Of a stretch of DNA of 7,814 nt, positions 6,538-7,814 are shown piece after piece; the stretch's first letter is position 1; each line of letters starts with the position of its first letter. Made by a program: the position numbers and the translations under genes. The DNA is from Puniceicoccales bacterium. Its GTDB lineage: Bacteria; Verrucomicrobiota; Verrucomicrobiia; Opitutales; JAIRKQ01. A model generated the notes under the pieces. The model searched no databases and was not told where the DNA came from. It saw only the letters and a program-made list of their open reading frames with translations. The DNA lies in NCBI GenBank assembly GCA_031273725.1, contig JAISRG010000067.1, positions 1 to 7,814 on the forward strand, read 5' to 3'.

Positions 6538-6565
6538 TTCAATGAAAAATTTTTAGCAATATAAA
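6538..6565 (+). promoter_or_regulatory. Candidate promoter for the terC-family gene
   Basis: TTCAAT (6538-6543) and TATAAA (6560-6565) are separated by 16 bases, placing a start of transcription near 6572, shortly before either possible start codon. The -10 matches five of six consensus positions, the -35 only three. In AT-rich DNA such matches occur by chance, so this is a weak call. No yybP-ykoY (Mn2+) riboswitch is recognisable in the 78-base divergent gap. Confidence 0.25.
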
Positions 6566-6594
6566 GCTTTGATAGAAGCATTATTTGTTGAATT

Positions 6595-7602
6595 TTGACA
6601 AAAAATGCTAGCATTTTACTCAAAATGTGGAAACTTTGGGGGATATTTTCGATCATAATTACCATTGGCCTATGTGCTAATGTTGTATTAGAAAAAACAC
6701 AACATGCCAGCACAAATCACAAATTTCACACACACATGGTAATTGTGTGGATATCATTTGCGGCATTTTTTGGACTACTGGTATGTTTCTTTTTGGGATA
6801 CGAGAGTGCCTTGAAATTTTTTACGGGATATGTTCTCGAGTTATCGCTGTCAATCGACAACATGTTTGTATTCATATCGATATTTTCATATTTTCACGTA
6901 ACAAATAAAGCCCAACAAAAAGCTCTCACATATGGTATGGTGGGTGCCATGGCAATGAGGATGATATTTGTTTTCACGGGTATTACATTGTTAAATAAGT
7001 TTAAGTGGTTGATTCATATTTTCGGTGTAATGTTGGTGATTTCTGCCATTGGAATGTTTAAATCAGAAAAACAATGCGGCAGTACGAATAATTTGCTGAC
7101 GAAAATAAAAACTTTTTTGAAAATAAAACATTCGGAAGATAATTTGGCTTTTTTCGTAAGGTGTGAGGACCAATGGTATGCCACCCCTTTACTGGCATGT
7201 GTGATTACAATTGAAATCGTCGACATCATATTTGCAGTGGATTCGGTACCTGCAGTTTTGTCCATTACAAAAACTCCAATACTTGTTTACTCATCAAATA
7301 TCTTTGCGATTGTGGGTCTTCGGTCTCTGTACATATGTTTAGTCAAGTTAATCAATAAATTTCACATGTTCAAATATGGTATTGCGGCGAATTTAGTATT
7401 TGTTGGAACAAACATGATATTTTCGGAAATTTATCACATCCCAACTATCATAAATACGATAGCTATTATATCCATATTCCTTGGAACGGTCCTCATAAAT
7501 GAGTTGGCAAGAAGAAATGGCAGACAAGTAAAAACAGCGAAAAGACTGGCCAAACCGTGTATGGGAAAGGATGATGATCAAAATTTACGTAATTTGCGAT
7601 GA
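6595..7602 (+). CDS. TerC/Alx-family integral membrane protein (probable metal-ion exporter)
   Basis: A 335-residue polytopic inner-membrane protein of the TerC family, whose members (TerC, Alx, MeeF/MeeY) act in tellurite resistance or manganese export and in metalation of secreted enzymes. Two signature regions carry the conserved membrane acidic residues: SLSIDNMFVF (84-93) and TIEIVDIIFAVDSVPAV (205-221), the latter followed by SSNIFAIVGLRSLY. About nine hydrophobic segments are visible. A cytosolic loop lies at about 157-192 and a basic, Lys/Arg-rich tail from about 305. Two starts are possible: TTG at 6595 or ATG at 6625 (a 325-residue form, MWKLWG...). Neither has a Shine-Dalgarno sequence, and the ATG may well be the true one. 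It is divergent from the phosphatase gene. No ter-operon partners are nearby, so a tellurite role is not supported; Mn2+ handling is inferred from the family. Confidence 0.92.
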   Translation: MTKNASILLKMWKLWGIFSIIITIGLCANVVLEKTQHASTNHKFHTHMVIVWISFAAFFGLLVCFFLGYESALKFFTGYVLELSLSIDNMFVFISIFSYFHVTNKAQQKALTYGMVGAMAMRMIFVFTGITLLNKFKWLIHIFGVMLVISAIGMFKSEKQCGSTNNLLTKIKTFLKIKHSEDNLAFFVRCEDQWYATPLLACVITIEIVDIIFAVDSVPAVLSITKTPILVYSSNIFAIVGLRSLYICLVKLINKFHMFKYGIAANLVFVGTNMIFSEIYHIPTIINTIAIISIFLGTVLINELARRNGRQVKTAKRLAKPCMGKDDDQNLRNLR

Positions 7603-7609
7603 AAAGGGA

Positions 7610-7715
7610 TACACTAAATTAATGTACCCCTGCCTTTGGCTACATGTTGTCAATTTTTAGACCCATATTTTTCGCCCATTCTCCTTTAGGCATAGATCTG
7701 AATTAATTTAGTGTA
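7610..7715. repeat. 14-bp inverted repeat bounded by TA, enclosing about 78 bp (possible MITE)
   Basis: TACACTAAATTAAT (7610-7623) is the exact reverse complement of ATTAATTTAGTGTA (7702-7715). Inside, TGCCT (7631-7635) can pair with AGGCA (7688-7692), extending an imperfect long hairpin. The outermost bases are TA on both sides, as expected if CACTAAATTAAT were the terminal repeat of a small non-autonomous element inserted at TA, the target of IS630/mariner transposases. It lies between the convergent terC-family gene and the right-edge gene, so a shared bidirectional 3' structure is the alternative; no T-run adjoins either arm. Symmetry is seen; mobility is inferred. Confidence 0.5.
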
Positions 7716-7732
7716 GTATAATGATCACCTCT

Positions 7733-7814
7733 TTATTTTTCTAACATAATGAGGTCTACGCGCCTTTCGATTGGGTTGTCTCTTGGATCCACTCTAAAAT
7801 ATAATATAACTTTG
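7733..7814 (-). CDS. C-terminal end of an unidentified protein (partial at window edge)
   Basis: The last 26 codons of a minus-strand gene whose start lies beyond the window, ending in TAA at 7735-7733. The translation has a protein-like composition rather than the low complexity expected from AT-rich noncoding DNA: KVILYFRVDP, then RDNPIERRVDL, then IMLEK. This looks like a beta-strand, a charged turn and a final amphipathic strand, as in the tail of a folded or envelope-associated domain. I do not recognise the family. It converges on the terC-family gene, with the inverted repeat between them. The short length makes the call moderate. Confidence 0.55.
   Translation of the reverse strand, partial: KVILYFRVDPRDNPIERRVDLIMLEK

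Noticed and set aside
6517..6594. Mn2+-sensing yybP-ykoY riboswitch ahead of the TerC-family gene.
   Set aside because: The gap is only 78 bases and none of the conserved loop motifs is visible.
6595..6600. TTGACA, a perfect -35 hexamer, at the terC-family start.
   Set aside because: No acceptable -10 lies 16-18 bases downstream, and transcription would begin after both start codons.
7717..7722. TATAAT, a perfect -10 hexamer next to the inverted repeat.
   Set aside because: There is no -35 at proper spacing and no plus-strand gene follows; it runs antisense into the right-edge gene.

Overview
The window is ordinary bacterial chromosome: AT-rich (roughly 40% G+C by eye), compact, with mostly weak Shine-Dalgarno sequences and some GTG or TTG starts. 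The taxon cannot be fixed from sequence alone. The style of TadA with an N-terminal extension, AspRS and the YwlE/RpiB pair would fit an Opitutae-like Verrucomicrobiota or a similar AT-drifted lineage; this is a weak impression (about 0.3). No tRNA, rRNA, CRISPR array or phage module was seen.

Layout. Positions 1-271 hold a broken IS630-type transposase OrfA. From 272 to 476 there is no gene, only AT-rich DNA with two hairpins (388-420 and 451-474). On the minus strand follow tadA (tRNA adenosine deaminase) and, just upstream of it, a small unrecognised reading frame whose stop overlaps the tadA start in an ATGA. A strong palindrome with a T-run (1211-1242) lies in the divergent gap. On the plus strand come a 214-residue acidic protein of unknown function and a fused two-domain ferric-type ABC permease. 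Convergent to these is a minus-strand group transcribed in the order LMW phosphatase (YwlE-like), rpiB, aspS; the first two overlap. Divergent from the phosphatase is a TerC/Alx-family membrane protein. Downstream of it lies a 14-bp inverted repeat enclosing about 78 bp. The window ends in the last 26 codons of an unidentified minus-strand gene.

Most genes are housekeeping: tRNA wobble editing, tRNA charging, sugar phosphate isomerisation and metal transport or homeostasis. I found no convincing new multi-gene system. The points most worth checking are the small ORF coupled to tadA, the TA-bounded inverted repeat, the Thr-containing P-loop that marks the phosphatase as a probable arginine phosphatase, and the His31 in AspRS that hints at a non-discriminating enzyme.
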